From assembly GCA_029261965.1 (NCBI GenBank), contig JAJDAH010000174.1, forward strand, positions 1-60,304: a stretch of 60,304 bases of DNA, given 5' to 3'. The stretch is from Polyangiaceae bacterium. Lineage in GTDB: Bacteria; Myxococcota_A; Polyangia; Polyangiales; Polyangiaceae. Below, piece after piece: positions 52,391 through 60,304 of the stretch. The position numbers and the translations under genes are program-made. The notes under the pieces are model-generated. The model ran no database searches. It saw only the letters and a program-made list of their open reading frames with translations, and was not told the origin of the DNA. Numbering within the stretch: position 1 is the first letter of the stretch; the number at the start of each line of letters is the position of its first letter.

Positions 52391-54019
52391 ATGACGGCCG
52401 GAGGCAAGATCCCGCATCCCCGGGACGACGACGACGGTGACGTCGCCTGGAACCTGCAAACCGCTTCGGTTCAGTGGGATCGGGGCAGCTTTGCCGATGC
52501 CATCGTCTGGCTCCGTCGCGCCGTCGACGCGGCGATCGAAGCCGGAGACAAGGACCGGGCGTCCGAGCTCAACGGAGCGGCATCGACGCTGACCGAGGAC
52601 ATGCTCACCGACGCCGGACGGCGGTCGGCCCACGACATCGATCCCAATCCGGAAGCGCCCGGTGGTCTCGAGGTGGACGATTTGCTCGACGGGCTTCCGC
52701 CGGACGCCGAACAAGTCTCCGCCGGCATGGACGTCGACGTCGACGAGCCCGGCAGAGGCGACCTTCTTTCCGGTGATTTGGCTTCGAATCCGTTTTTGCA
52801 GCGCGACCCGGCGCCCGCAGACGAGTCGAGCTTGGTCGCTTCGGTCGACGTCGCGTCGGTGCAGCCGGAAATGGAAGTCGACCTCGACATGCCGCTTCCC
52901 GGTCCCATGAGCGATCCGGCGATCAGCGAGCCTACCCACTTGGAGATCGCGTCGGAGCCGCCGTCGGGGGAGCCATACTCGGTTCAGCCGGACGAGCTCG
53001 AGGTCGACCTGCCGCCAAGCCAATCGGTGGACGGTGTCGCGTCGCCAACTCCGGAGCGGCCGTCACCGCCAGGAGCCCCGCCTTCCAGGCCGCCGCCTCC
53101 TCCACCGCCGCGTCCCAAGGCGCCCTCGCAGGTCAAGGTAGAAGCGGAGGAAGCCGCCGCTGAGCTTGCCGCTCGCGAGGTGTCCGACGCGGAGCCCCCG
53201 GCTCCACCAGCGCCGAGCGACGCATCCGCGGAGCCGGCTCCGGAGTTCGAGGCGGAAGAGTCACCCGAAGACGCGTCGGTCGGAGGCGTTTCCTTGGCGG
53301 AGGTTCGTGGCTTCGAGGACTTGCCCGAGGACGCTCAGGGTGAGCTGGCCCGGAGCGCGCGAATCGAAGAGCTTCAAACCGACGAGGAAGTCGGCAACTT
53401 CGAAGTCGCGTTGGTCGTCGAAGGCTGGGTGAGCGTCATGCCGACCATTGCCGACTTCGCCGCGGCGATGGCCCAGGTTGGTGACGTGGTTTTCACCACA
53501 GGAACGATCGACGAACCGGTCACGCTCCGGGTGGTTGCCGGACAGGACGGCACGAAAGTCGCCGTTTGGGACCGCTCGACTCTCGAACAGGCGATGAACG
53601 ACTGCCCATGGGTCGCCGACGAGCTCAAGGAGGTGGCGGACCGTTTTCAGGCGCTCGGCGGCGCGACGATGGGTCCGCTGGGCGAGCGCCTCGACGACTC
53701 GCTCCGCGCGACGGTGACCGAGAAGCTCGAAGTGCGTTCGTTCGGTCCGGGGGACGAAATCGTCGCCGAAGGCAAACCCGTTCCAGGGTTGCACATCGTC
53801 GGCGCTGGACGAGTCGAGCTCGTGCGAGAGGGAGAAGTCGAGGACGAAATGGGTCCGGGCGATTTCCTGTTCGCCGAGACCGTGCTCGCGCAGGGCGCCG
53901 CGTCGGCGACCGCGCGTGCCGGTGAAGGTGGAGCGCTCATTCTGTTCGGCGAGCGCATGGTTGCCCACGAGCTACTCGTGAGTGTACCGCCGCTGATCGA
54001 GATCTTGAGCGGAAGCTGA
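52391..54019 (+). CDS. Protein with cyclic-nucleotide-binding-like domains and acidic/proline-rich linker
   Basis: This is a 542-residue protein. The N-terminus (about 15-70) has a TPR-like helical pair (GSFADAIVWLRRAVDAAIEAGDKDRA). Residues of about 80-290 are acidic and Pro-rich (SRPPPPPPPRPKAPS). Two cNMP-like beta rolls follow: a degenerate one (about 305-420) and a clearer one (about 430-542: RSFGPGDEIVAEGKPVPGLH, LHIVGAGRVELVRE, GDFLFAETVLA). The phosphate-binding Arg expected after the FxE motif is absent (QGAASATARA), so cAMP binding is doubtful. It is 76 bp after ftsK. Confidence 0.72.
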   Translation: MTAGGKIPHPRDDDDGDVAWNLQTASVQWDRGSFADAIVWLRRAVDAAIEAGDKDRASELNGAASTLTEDMLTDAGRRSAHDIDPNPEAPGGLEVDDLLDGLPPDAEQVSAGMDVDVDEPGRGDLLSGDLASNPFLQRDPAPADESSLVASVDVASVQPEMEVDLDMPLPGPMSDPAISEPTHLEIASEPPSGEPYSVQPDELEVDLPPSQSVDGVASPTPERPSPPGAPPSRPPPPPPPRPKAPSQVKVEAEEAAAELAAREVSDAEPPAPPAPSDASAEPAPEFEAEESPEDASVGGVSLAEVRGFEDLPEDAQGELARSARIEELQTDEEVGNFEVALVVEGWVSVMPTIADFAAAMAQVGDVVFTTGTIDEPVTLRVVAGQDGTKVAVWDRSTLEQAMNDCPWVADELKEVADRFQALGGATMGPLGERLDDSLRATVTEKLEVRSFGPGDEIVAEGKPVPGLHIVGAGRVELVREGEVEDEMGPGDFLFAETVLAQGAASATARAGEGGALILFGERMVAHELLVSVPPLIEILSGS

Positions 54020-54031
54020 GCTCACCTCACC

Positions 54032-54658
54032 TCAGCCTTCGGAGACTTCCCAAACGAGCTCGTCGTTTCCTTGGGCTCCAGCGAAGCGCAGCCCGAACCA
54101 CTTGGCCTCATTCGAGATGGTCTCGCCGCCGTCCGCGCGTCTTGCGGGGAACCGGACGCGGAACGCCCTCCGGAACGGCGTGGTGTACGGAAAGTACGTG
54201 ATCTCGATAGCCCCGGGCTTCTTGATCTTTTCGATTTCGGACGGGGCGGTTTCGTTGCCTTGGTCGTCCACCAGGCGAACGATCCATGCCGGGTTCTTCG
54301 CCTTCAGGTCGCCGAACTTGTGCTTCTGAGCGTACAGCGCGACGTAAAACTGATGGTGCTCGCGTGTATCCGACAGGGATCGTTCCAGAAGCATGCGTCG
54401 CTGCTCGATCGTGAGACGATAGTCCTCGGCGTACCGAATCGCGTAGGCCCAGCGAAAGTCCCACGACTCGAACGTCGCGGTGACGGTCAGCAGGTCGTCG
54501 AGCTCCGCCAGGCTCACGAGCTGCTCGGACCGGGTCCATTTGCGGAGCACGGTGTCGTAGTCCGTTGCGACGTATTCGCGCGGACCCTGTTCGAGCTGGA
54601 CGACTTGTCGGCTGCAGCCGACGAGCGCCAGCACCGTACCGAGAACGAGGAGCCGCAT
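54032..54658 (-). CDS. Small lipoprotein of unknown function
   Basis: This is a 208-residue protein from the ATG at 54658: MRLLVLGTVLALVGCSRQ, with lipobox Cys at 15. The mature part is alternating helix and beta (FRWAYAIRYAEDYRLTIEQR; RRAFRVRFPARRADGGETI). No family is recognised. The stop lies 12 bp from the converging cNMP-like gene, where GCTGAG/CTCAGC (54015-54020 with 54031-54036) may form a small terminator. lpxC lies 72 bp upstream on the same strand. Confidence 0.7.
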   Translation of the reverse strand: MRLLVLGTVLALVGCSRQVVQLEQGPREYVATDYDTVLRKWTRSEQLVSLAELDDLLTVTATFESWDFRWAYAIRYAEDYRLTIEQRRMLLERSLSDTREHHQFYVALYAQKHKFGDLKAKNPAWIVRLVDDQGNETAPSEIEKIKKPGAIEITYFPYTTPFRRAFRVRFPARRADGGETISNEAKWFGLRFAGAQGNDELVWEVSEG

Positions 54659-54730
54659 CGACCGGAGGATAACCTGCGCTAGCGCCGCTGGCACACGTTC
54701 GGCGTTCTTGCGGTATGGCGGGCGCGTGGC

Positions 54731-55540
54731 TCAGCCCACGATGCCGAGGGCTCGAGCCCGTTCGAAGGCTCGGCGAGTCGCCCCGTGGCCCGGTCGATGG
54801 GCGATGAGGCGGCCGCGGGGCGGGCCGCCGAAGAGATAGGTGTCGCCGACGAGATCGAGCAGCTTGTGACGCGCAAGCTCTCCCTGCGCTGCAGGGGCGC
54901 CGGGCGGCAGCACTCGCCCCGCGGAATCGAAGATCATCACCACGGCGGGATCGGCACCCAAGGCTCGTCCCGCCGACTCGAGGCTCTCCCGGTCGTCGAG
55001 GAACCCGAAGGTACGTGCCGGGGCGATTTCGTCCACAAACGAAGTGGCCGAGCCGTCCCAGGTCGAGCGCTGGGTCCCGAGCGGCGCGCGGAACTCGACA
55101 TCCACGGTCACGGTCACTTCGTCACTCGGCGTCAGCTCGAACACCGCTCCGTCGACGGCTACCCGTCCCGCGCGCAAGACCCGGAGGGCCGGCGCGGTGC
55201 GGGGAGGATCGAGCGCGTTGATGGCGTCGGCGAACCGACCCGCCCCCCCGTCGAGAAGCGGCAGCTCCGGTCCGCGCACGAACGCGTCGACCCCCGAGTG
55301 AACCCCTAGGCCACCGAAAGCCGCCAGCAGATGCTCCACCACGTCGATGGTTCGTTGGCCGAGCGCCACGGTGACGCCGTGGTCGGTCCGCGTCACCTCG
55401 AGCTCGCAGATCTGCCGGCGCTCGCTTCCGGCGCCCAGGGTTACCGGGCCTTCGGTTCTCGAGAGCGTGACTGCGCACGGCGCGCCCGAGTGCAGTCCTC
55501 GGCCCTCGAGGGTCAACGACTCGCTTGCGTGCTCGGTCAC
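54731..55540 (-). CDS. lpxC: UDP-3-O-acyl-N-acetylglucosamine deacetylase
   Basis: This is a 269-residue protein that removes the N-acetyl group in the committed step of lipid A synthesis. Zn ligands are in VEHLLAAFGGLG and in HKLLDLVGD, the catalytic His lies near the end in RPGHGATR, and substrate-loop PARTFGF is present. It is about 35 residues shorter than E. coli LpxC. The start is GTG at 55540, 10 bases after the rseP stop. lpxC next to rseP links lipid A synthesis to envelope stress control. Confidence 0.93.
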   Translation of the reverse strand: MTEHASESLTLEGRGLHSGAPCAVTLSRTEGPVTLGAGSERRQICELEVTRTDHGVTVALGQRTIDVVEHLLAAFGGLGVHSGVDAFVRGPELPLLDGGAGRFADAINALDPPRTAPALRVLRAGRVAVDGAVFELTPSDEVTVTVDVEFRAPLGTQRSTWDGSATSFVDEIAPARTFGFLDDRESLESAGRALGADPAVVMIFDSAGRVLPPGAPAAQGELARHKLLDLVGDTYLFGGPPRGRLIAHRPGHGATRRAFERARALGIVG

Positions 55541-55550
55541 ACGACGCCGT

Positions 55551-56591
55551 CTACTTCAGATTGAACTTCTGAACGTCGAGCACGCTCACCACCAGGATGA
55601 GGGCTAGCAACATGAGTAGGCCGATGGCATGCACGTGGGCTTCCACGCGCGCGTTGGGTCGGCGCCTCGTGACGGCTTCGTAGCCAAGAAACATCAGGCG
55701 TCCGCCGTCGAGTGCTGGGAAGGGCAGCAGGTTGAATCCGGCGAGGTAGGCGCTCAAAATGCCGAGAAAGCGCAGTCCAGCGGCAGAGCCGGCGTGCATG
55801 GCTTTGCCGGTTTCCTTGACGATGCCGATCGGCCCCGACAGCTGCGCTTCTTCTTTGCCGAAGATGATTCGTGTCAGCCCCACCACCACTGCCTGCACCA
55901 CACGCGCGGGAAGCACCACCGAATCGTAGGCCGCTTCTTCGAGTCCCACCGGTTGAAACTCCTGCTGGGCCGTTACGCCGATCAGCCCGCCGCCATCCTT
56001 GCCCTTCGGGGCTGGCTTCACTTCGAGCTTCAGCTTCTCGCCGTCTCGCTCGATCCCCATCTCGAGCACCGTGTTCGGGTTGGCGAGGATGATCTTCCGC
56101 ATCTGCTCGAAGTCCGCGATCTTGGTGCCGTCGATGGCGACGATCTTATCGCCGGATTTCATGTTTGCCGTTTTCGCAGCACCCTCGGGCAGGACTTCCA
56201 CCTTGGTTGTCGCCACCTGTTTGCCGCCGATCATCAAGGCACCAAAAAAGAGCACGGATGCGAACAGATAGTTGGCGAGCGGTCCGCCGAAGATCGCGGC
56301 GACGCGTCCGATGAGAGACGCGTTGGCATAGCTGCCCTTGTCGTCCGGGTCGACCTCCTCCAGAGGGTTCATGCCCGCGATCTGCACGTAGGCGAGGAAG
56401 GGGATGAGGGCGACTTGATAGACGGTGTCGCTGCCGCTCGGCTGGTGGCGCCAAATCGCCGGGCCGAACCCCACGCTGAACTTGATGACACGCATCCCGA
56501 ACGCGCGCGCCAGAAGCAGGTGTCCGCCCTCGTGAACGACCATCAGCAGTGCCAGACCGAGGATCCCGAGGATGATGTAGGGCCAGGACAT
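55551..56591 (-). CDS. rseP: RseP-family site-2 zinc metalloprotease
   Basis: This is a 346-residue protein. Helix 1 contains HEGGH (metal-binding HExxH), then one PDZ domain (about 125-205; MKSGDKIVAIDGTKI), and a late helix with NLLPFPALDGGR, the LDG motif giving the third zinc ligand. It cuts anti-sigma factors and signal-peptide remnants in the membrane. E. coli RseP has two PDZ domains; this has one. A 14-bp palindrome lies 17-30 bases before the ATG. Confidence 0.94.
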   Translation of the reverse strand: MSWPYIILGILGLALLMVVHEGGHLLLARAFGMRVIKFSVGFGPAIWRHQPSGSDTVYQVALIPFLAYVQIAGMNPLEEVDPDDKGSYANASLIGRVAAIFGGPLANYLFASVLFFGALMIGGKQVATTKVEVLPEGAAKTANMKSGDKIVAIDGTKIADFEQMRKIILANPNTVLEMGIERDGEKLKLEVKPAPKGKDGGGLIGVTAQQEFQPVGLEEAAYDSVVLPARVVQAVVVGLTRIIFGKEEAQLSGPIGIVKETGKAMHAGSAAGLRFLGILSAYLAGFNLLPFPALDGGRLMFLGYEAVTRRRPNARVEAHVHAIGLLMLLALILVVSVLDVQKFNLK

Positions 56592-56607
56592 CCTGCCTAC
56601 TTCCTAT

Positions 56608-56621
56608 AGCTCCGCGGAGCT
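56608..56621. promoter_or_regulatory. Perfect 14-bp palindrome in the rseP leader
   Basis: AGCTCCGCGGAGCT reads the same on both strands and is centred about 23 bp before the rseP start. It is a possible operator or RNA stem. The rest of the 201-bp gap (56592-56792) has no clear feature. Confidence 0.35.
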
Positions 56622-56792
56622 CGCGTTGCCATCTTCTGGAGTCTCGCCATCACGCAACCATGGGCATCGACAACGTTGTGACGCCAGGGTTCCTGCTTTC
56701 TTTGGGCGACGGGGTATCGAGGTATACGGACGAGCAGCGCTCGAGTTTCCCTTGGTGGACGCCGCCCCTCACTAAAGAAGGCGGAACGGCGC

Positions 56793-57407
56793 TCAGAGTA
56801 GGAACGACACCCCGACTGAAAAGGTGGGGTACCCGATCCGCATCGTCAGCGACATCCGGTCGGCGAAATGCCAACGCCCGCCGGCGTAGAACACGAAAAA
56901 GTCGACGTCGAAGTCCAGGTCATCGTCGACGTTGTTGTTGTCGAAACGAAAGGCCATTCCGGGCTCGCCGAACACGGACCAATTGCGGCTCAGCCAGAAG
57001 TTCCACTGCATCACCACGGGCAGCCAAACGGCGTTCACGTCACGATTGTCGAAGTCCACGCAGCGTCGTCGCCCGTTGACGCGATCGATTCGAACGCAGC
57101 CGTCTCCGTCGAAGTGCACGAAGTCGAGCCCGAAGCCAATGCCGACGGTGTTGTTGATCTTGCTGATGAAGCCGTTGTCGACGATCTCGATCGTGCCTCG
57201 AAATCCGACACCGATTCCGGCCTCGTCGTCGAACTGACTCCCTGGAGGATCGTAGGGACCAATCAACAAGTGGGGCTCGGCCTCGAAGCTGTATCGTGGG
57301 TGAGCGCCGGGGCGCTTGATCACCATCGTGTCCGCCGAAGCGTGGGTGCCGAGAAGGGTCACAATGGCCACCACGGCGAGGCAGCCAATCAGGCGGTTGG
57401 GGTTCAT
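56793..57407 (-). CDS. Putative outer-membrane beta-barrel protein
   Basis: This is a 204-residue protein with the signal peptide MNPNRLIGCLAVVAIVTLLG, cleaved after ASA. About eight amphipathic strands (FRGTIEIVDNGFISKINNTV; GIGFGLDFVHFDGDG; FVFYAGGRWHF) end in SVGVSFLL, typical of OmpA/OmpW-like small barrels. There is one Cys pair. The family is not identified. Confidence 0.65.
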   Translation of the reverse strand: MNPNRLIGCLAVVAIVTLLGTHASADTMVIKRPGAHPRYSFEAEPHLLIGPYDPPGSQFDDEAGIGVGFRGTIEIVDNGFISKINNTVGIGFGLDFVHFDGDGCVRIDRVNGRRRCVDFDNRDVNAVWLPVVMQWNFWLSRNWSVFGEPGMAFRFDNNNVDDDLDFDVDFFVFYAGGRWHFADRMSLTMRIGYPTFSVGVSFLL

Positions 57408-57487
57408 GAGCCCAAATTAGCCCGCTTGGAGCGACCGCCCAAGCGCCCATCCGTGTCGTCCGGGCTCGATCGCTGCCCGTATTGCTG

Positions 57488-57510
57488 GCACCCGGGCCCG
57501 CTGCTAGGTT
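57488..57510 (+). promoter_or_regulatory. Spacer and -10 of a promoter candidate before the TPR gene
   Basis: TTGCTG (57482-57487) is separated by 17 bases from TAGGTT (57505-57510). The ATG at 57523 is only 12 bases further, and CCTCCT rather than GGAGG precedes it, so transcripts from here would be nearly leaderless. Confidence 0.3.
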
Positions 57511-57522
57511 CCGCGACCTCCT

Positions 57523-58701
57523 ATGACTCAAAACGGCCCTTTTTCTACTGGTGGCGGACCGGCAGCCGGAGCTGCCGCAAATCTTCAGCTCAGCGGTTCT
57601 GCCGCGATCGTCGCGCCCGTCAGTGCGTTCCCCGGCGGGGTGCCGTCGAACGCTCTGGTGGTGCTCCCGCTGGCCGAGCCGACCGACGAGCTCAAAGAGA
57701 AAATGGAGAAGGGGCCGCTCGCCGTGACGCCGGAGCAGATGTGGAAGTTGCTCGGTTTCAACGGTCCGGCGGTGCAAGTCCAGGACAACCAAGGACGGCC
57801 GATCGCCATCGGTCTCGAGGATCTTCTCGCGGGCCTCGAGAAACACTGGAAAGAAGACTCTTCCGATCTGAACCGCGGAAGAATCTACGCCCAGGAGCTC
57901 ATGAAGTATGGGCGGACCGAGAACGCGGAGAAGGTGCTCGCGAAGGTCGTGGCCGCCGGCGGTACGGGCGAGGACTGGCTTGGGCTTGGTGTGGCTCAGC
58001 TCCAACAGGAGAAGTTCGACAAGTCCGAGAGCACCCTGAAGGGCGCGGCGAACCTGCTGCCTGACAACCCGTTTCCGGCGCTGCACCTGGCCAAGACCTA
58101 CAAAGGAAAAGAAGACGCCGAAAACGAGCGCAAGATGATCGAACGGGCGATCGCCATCGATCCGGGCTGCGTGGACGCGTGGGCTTACCTCTTCAGTCAG
58201 ACCAAAGAAGAAGAGAGCGAAGCGGCAGCGATCAAGGCCGTGACCGACCTCGCGGACGCCGAACCCAACAAGAAGAGTGCGGCGCCTTTCATCGCCATTC
58301 AGGGCTTTTTCGCGTCGGAAGAAGAGACGCGTGAAAAAGCGATCGAGTGGGCCAAGAAGGCCGTCGACCGGGCGCCGCAAGATCCATTGGCGCTCACCTG
58401 CTTGAGTGCGCTCTATGGCCAGCGCGGCGATCTACCAGCAGTCATGGAGCTTCTTCGCCCTCACGAAGCGGTCATGGCCAAGGACGTGCGGCTCGCGAAC
58501 AACTACTTCGAAGCCCTGTTCCAGGCGCGAGAAATCGACAAGGTCACCAAGCTCTTGAACGCGCTCGCGGGCTCGCCGAACCGAGAGGTCAAGCAATTCG
58601 CCGTCGAGCGCTCACGAATGGTCGCGCAGTATCTGCAGCAGCAGCAGCAGCAGCTCGCTGGTGCCGGCGCAGGCGGCCAGCAGCAACCCGCCGGACGCTG
58701 A
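57523..58701 (+). CDS. TPR-repeat protein with a Gln-rich tail
   Basis: This is a 392-residue protein with no signal peptide. A Gly/Ala-rich N-terminus is followed by helical repeats of TPR length (about 115-370: NRGRIYAQELMKYGRTENAEK; AHLAKTYK-like; RKMIERAIAIDPGCVDAW; WAKKAVDRAPQDPLALTCL). The C-terminus has six Gln from a CAG array and a QQQP tail. It is probably a cytoplasmic adaptor. A perfect hairpin follows the gene. Confidence 0.75.
   Translation: MTQNGPFSTGGGPAAGAAANLQLSGSAAIVAPVSAFPGGVPSNALVVLPLAEPTDELKEKMEKGPLAVTPEQMWKLLGFNGPAVQVQDNQGRPIAIGLEDLLAGLEKHWKEDSSDLNRGRIYAQELMKYGRTENAEKVLAKVVAAGGTGEDWLGLGVAQLQQEKFDKSESTLKGAANLLPDNPFPALHLAKTYKGKEDAENERKMIERAIAIDPGCVDAWAYLFSQTKEEESEAAAIKAVTDLADAEPNKKSAAPFIAIQGFFASEEETREKAIEWAKKAVDRAPQDPLALTCLSALYGQRGDLPAVMELLRPHEAVMAKDVRLANNYFEALFQAREIDKVTKLLNALAGSPNREVKQFAVERSRMVAQYLQQQQQQLAGAGAGGQQQPAGR
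58636..58653 (+). repeat. (CAG)6 trinucleotide repeat encoding Gln6
   Basis: Six exact CAG codons lie in the tail of the TPR gene, in frame; slippage would change Gln number without a frameshift. Confidence 0.8.
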
Positions 58702-58708
58702 TTTTCAC

Positions 58709-58730
58709 CGCGGACCCTCGCGGGTCCGCG
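58709..58730 (+). terminator. Probable terminator after the TPR gene
   Basis: CGCGGACCC (58709-58717) pairs perfectly with GGGTCCGCG (58722-58730) around a TCGC loop, 8 bases after the stop. A T-run follows only at 58749-58754, so termination may be imperfect or factor-assisted. Confidence 0.55.
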
Positions 58731-58758
58731 CGTTCGTCGTTCGCCCCATTTTTTCTGG

Positions 58759-58784
58759 AGCAGGGTGTTTTTCAACACCCTGCT
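58759..58784. repeat. REP-like palindrome, copy 2 (11-bp arms)
   Basis: AGCAGGGTGTT (58759-58769) and AACACCCTGCT (58774-58784) enclose TTTC, which is GAAA on the minus strand. Read on the minus strand it matches copy 1 (9354-9381) except for two positions in each arm, where pairing is kept by compensating changes. It lies upstream of the SDR gene. Confidence 0.75.
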
Positions 58785-58822
58785 AGTGTGCGATCCGTGC
58801 CAGCGACGAACGGAGAAGCAGC

Positions 58823-59683
58823 ATGAAGAGCATCTTTCGCAGTGATCTTTTCGAGGGTCGGGTGGCGGTGGTTTCCGGCGGCGCAACCGGCATTGGACTG
58901 TCGATTGCCGAAGAGCTCGCTTCCCTCGGCGCCAACGTCGTGCTGGCGTCGCGCAAGCGCGAACGGCTCGTGCCGGCGGCTCGCGGGCTCGCGGAAGAAT
59001 ATGGCGTGCAAGTCGACGGTGTCGTTTGCAACATCCGCAAACGCGACGATGTCGAATCGCTGTTCGACCACACCCTCGAGCGATTCGGGAAGGTGGATTT
59101 CCTGGTCAACAACGGCGGCGGCCAGTTCCCCGCTCCCGCCGAATCCATCAAGGAAAAGGGCTGGAACGCCGTCATCGATACCAACCTCAACGGCACCTGG
59201 CACATGTGTCAGACGGCCGCCAACAAGTACATGCTCCAGCATGGGGGCAAGATCGTCACTGTCGTCGCCGATGTCGAAAGAGGTTTCCCCGGGATGGTGC
59301 ATACCGGGGCCGCCCGTTCGGCGGTGATCAACATGGCCAAGACGCTCGCCGTCGAGTGGGCGAGTAGGAAAGTGCTCGTCAATTGCGTCGCACCGGGGAT
59401 CATTCTGTCCACCGGGATGCACAACTACCCCCCCGGCATCGCCGAGAACTCGATTCAACGGGTCCCGCTCAAACGCCTGGGGTCATGTGAAGAAGTCGCG
59501 GGGGCGGTCCTGTACCTACTCTCACCCGTCGGCGACTACGTGACAGGGGAAACCATCAAGGTCGACGGCGGAAGCTCGCTTTGGGGCGAGAGCTGGCCCA
59601 TCGCAGACGTCGATACCGAGGGGATGGTCGAGATCCCGCCATGGCCCGAGCAGCGCTGGCCCCAGTATGCGTTGAAAGAATAG
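58823..59683 (+). CDS. Short-chain dehydrogenase/reductase resembling peroxisomal trans-2-enoyl-CoA reductase
   Basis: This is a 286-residue protein. Nucleotide-binding motif SGGATGIGLSIA and NNGGGQFPAPAESI fit an NADP(H)-type Rossmann fold, and the end YVTGETIKVDGGSS is typical SDR. The usual YxxxK active site is replaced: the region reads GMVHTGAARSAVINMAKTLA, with His in place of Tyr, as in the PECR group (VHSGAARAGVYNLTK in mammalian PECR). It therefore probably reduces enoyl-CoA rather than carrying a ketone/alcohol reaction. It converges with a TetR regulator gene whose stop is 67 bp away. Confidence 0.87.
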   Translation: MKSIFRSDLFEGRVAVVSGGATGIGLSIAEELASLGANVVLASRKRERLVPAARGLAEEYGVQVDGVVCNIRKRDDVESLFDHTLERFGKVDFLVNNGGGQFPAPAESIKEKGWNAVIDTNLNGTWHMCQTAANKYMLQHGGKIVTVVADVERGFPGMVHTGAARSAVINMAKTLAVEWASRKVLVNCVAPGIILSTGMHNYPPGIAENSIQRVPLKRLGSCEEVAGAVLYLLSPVGDYVTGETIKVDGGSSLWGESWPIADVDTEGMVEIPPWPEQRWPQYALKE

Positions 59684-59750
59684 AAGCAACGCCTGCGCGG
59701 AGCCGGAAAGAGATCCCCGACGAGCCCTGACCCGTGTTCGGCAACCCCCG

Positions 59751-60304
59751 TCAGCTCGGTTCGAGCGTGCCCCGGAGAGTGCGCTCGAGCTCCTCTCGTC
59801 GAATCCGTCGCGCCTTGGCTGAGAAGGGATCGGCACCGGTCACTTCCGGCATGTCTCGGGCGACGGCGGGGTAGAAGAGCACGAGGCCAATCAAGTTCAC
59901 CATGGTCTGGCGAAAATTGACCGGCGCTATGGCCCCGCTTCGTTTGGCCCGATCGAGCCATCCGCCGAACACTTGATAGAAATTGACGACCGGGTGAATG
60001 TCGACCGCCTCGTAGGGCAGCCGAAGGTCCGAGTCGTCGGGGGCGGTGACCATCGCCAGGATGAGGCGCGCTGCGTCGGGCTCTTCGGAGAAGTGGTCCG
60101 ATAAGGCGCCGGTCGACGCGATCAAAGTGGCCAGGTCGGGAGGGTCGTCAGCGGCCAGCGGCGCGAGGATTTCATCGATTTGCTGCATCGTCGTGTTGAA
60201 CACGTCGTGCGCGAGCTCGACTTTGCCTCGGTAGTGATGAAAAAGAGAGCTCTTGTGGAGCCCCACTTCGTCGGCAATCATCTGCAGGCTGACGCCGTCG
60301 AAGC
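59751..60304 (-). CDS. TetR-family transcriptional regulator, 5' end outside the window
   Basis: About 184 residues are visible. The frame continues to the window edge; the visible part begins FDGVSLQMIADEVGLHKSSL, so the helix-turn-helix (IADEVGLHKSSLFHHYRGK) is nearly complete, but the first 20-30 residues lie beyond 60304. The rest is a helical ligand-binding domain (AARLILAMVTAPDDSDLRL). It may regulate lipid or CoA metabolism together with the nearby reductase, by proximity only. Confidence 0.88.
   Translation of the reverse strand, partial: FDGVSLQMIADEVGLHKSSLFHHYRGKVELAHDVFNTTMQQIDEILAPLAADDPPDLATLIASTGALSDHFSEEPDAARLILAMVTAPDDSDLRLPYEAVDIHPVVNFYQVFGGWLDRAKRSGAIAPVNFRQTMVNLIGLVLFYPAVARDMPEVTGADPFSAKARRIRREELERTLRGTLEPS

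Noticed and set aside
56868-58064. 398-codon plus-strand frame
   Set aside because: Runs antisense to the barrel gene and then out of frame through the TPR gene; no motif.

Overview
The window is high-GC DNA (by eye roughly 63-65% G+C) from a Gram-negative bacterium, most likely a member of the Myxococcota, class Polyangia. The reasons are a eukaryote-like Ser/Thr kinase, many lipoproteins with Gly/Ala/Ser-rich linkers and Cys-rich repeats of the DVDCGG type, polyproline outer-membrane proteins, a FHA protein, GAF/HAMP histidine kinases, and lpxC/rseP showing a lipopolysaccharide outer membrane. Taxonomy is inferred from gene content only. I saw no tRNA, rRNA, CRISPR array, transposase or phage gene.

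Bases 1-1976 carry the end of the S10 block: rplD (cut by the window edge), rplW, rplB, rpsS. The order expected in nearly all bacteria then continues with rplV, but here about 19.3 kb (1977-21278) of unrelated genes intervenes. These are a 15-repeat Cys-rich lipoprotein, a small lipoprotein and a membrane Ser/Thr kinase (all minus); a lipoprotein, two translationally coupled FadL/OmpP1-like porins and a Cys-rich propeller-like lipoprotein (plus); and then a minus-strand set. That set is a degenerate asparagine-synthetase-like ligase, a zinc-ribbon membrane protein, a cupin, a polyproline outer-membrane protein, and two paralogous Cys-rich lipoproteins. The cupin / zinc-ribbon / AsnB-like trio is tightly coupled and is the best candidate for an undescribed biochemical system.

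From 21279 to 33199 the ribosomal run resumes without interruption: rplV-rpsC-rplP-rpmC-rpsQ-rplN-rplX-rplE-rpsN-rpsH-rplF-rplR-rpsE-rpmD-rplO-secY-adk-infA-rpmJ-rpsM-rpsK-rpsD-rpoA-rplQ. Most junctions are ATGA/GTGA overlaps or gaps of a few bases. L17 ends in a long Lys/Ala/Pro/Glu tail.

The rest (33200-60304) is typical myxobacterial housekeeping and envelope content. It holds a periplasmic HEAT/TPR-like protein plus acylphosphatase; a GAF histidine kinase, an Fe-S CCG protein and a HAMP histidine kinase in one run; rdgB; an outer-membrane protein; a partial ATP synthase operon (atpZ, atpI, atpB, atpE only); and a UbiB/ABC1 kinase. It continues with a TerB-like protein, an L,D-transpeptidase, a polyproline FHA protein, a HEAT lipoprotein, ftsK, a cNMP-fold protein, a lipoprotein, lpxC, rseP, a beta-barrel protein, a TPR protein, a PECR-like short-chain dehydrogenase, and a TetR regulator cut by the right edge.

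Two copies of a near-identical GAAA-loop palindrome (9354-9381 and 58759-58784) differ only by compensatory base changes, which suggests a dispersed REP-like element.
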